Shown one piece after another: positions 42,599 through 42,615 of a DNA stretch of 42,615 nucleotides. Origin of the DNA: Limnobaculum allomyrinae. GTDB lineage: Bacteria; Pseudomonadota; Gammaproteobacteria; Enterobacterales; Enterobacteriaceae. The position numbers and the translations under genes are program-made. The DNA is taken from positions 1-42,615 of the forward strand of contig NZ_JADRCR010000017.1 of NCBI RefSeq assembly GCF_016649425.1. Direction: 5' to 3'. The notes under the pieces are model-generated. The model saw only the letters and a program-made list of their open reading frames with translations, made no database searches and had not been told where the DNA came from. Numbering within the stretch: the stretch's first letter is position 1; each line of letters starts with the position of its first letter.

Positions 42599-42615
42599 TA
42601 TTCTGTACATGAACC

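Noticed and set aside
42384-42599. Open frame across the 5S rRNA gene
   Set aside because: It reads through rRNA sequence and a terminator; there is no protein evidence.

Overview
The window is the right-hand part of a prophage with a contractile tail (about 1-35.6 kb) followed by chromosomal genes of an enterobacterial host (about 35.7-42.6 kb). The host order yfhL, yfiF, trxC, tapT (yfiP), pssA and then the distal end of an rRNA operon resembles the E. coli yfiF-trxC-yfiP-yfiQ-pssA-kgtP-rrfG region. yfiQ and kgtP are absent and a cyclohexadienyl-dehydratase-like gene sits in the second gap. This suggests Enterobacterales outside the E. coli/Salmonella core; a Budviciaceae-type genus is only a guess. 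The left end of the prophage lies outside the window, which opens inside a tail-fibre gene.

Late genes run leftwards (minus strand), from antiterminator Q (20.1 kb) through a leader with terminator-like hairpins, holin, lysozyme, Rz/Rz1, terminase small and large subunits, a portal/protease chimera, cement and major capsid proteins, neck and connector proteins, tail sheath, tail tube, frameshifted tail chaperones, tape measure, baseplate (Dit-like, plug, hub, spike, gp25-like, J-like, DUF2612) and tail fibre. A lipoprotein gene with its own terminator sits inside the baseplate cluster and looks like a lysogenic-conversion 'moron'.

Control region (22.8-24.0 kb): a small Cro-like gene reads left and a CI-like repressor of the S24 type reads right. 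Two clusters of similar palindromic operators (consensus AATTCAATATTGAATT) flank cI, an arrangement like lambda OR and OL. The leftward early operon carries cro and a primase/helicase and ends at an iteron-like array. The rightward early operon (24.0-34.1 kb) carries a small membrane protein, a protein with 15 nonapeptide repeats, a DUF2800 protein, a DUF2815 protein, a family A DNA polymerase, a broken S24 peptidase gene, an ANR-like regulator, a DUF4406 protein, a VRR-NUC nuclease, a SprT-like protein, an SNF2-type helicase and an excisionase-like protein. The integrase reads back towards it from the right end, next to yfhL.

The prophage is probably defective. The portal gene is fused in frame to the second half of the DUF2213 prohead protein, so most of the portal and the expected head-morphogenesis gene are missing, while the tail and lysis genes look intact. 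The S24-like gene is broken by a 13-bp tandem duplication. Behind the 5S rRNA gene lie four tandem repeats of 156-158 bp, each with a terminator-like hairpin, which I could not identify.
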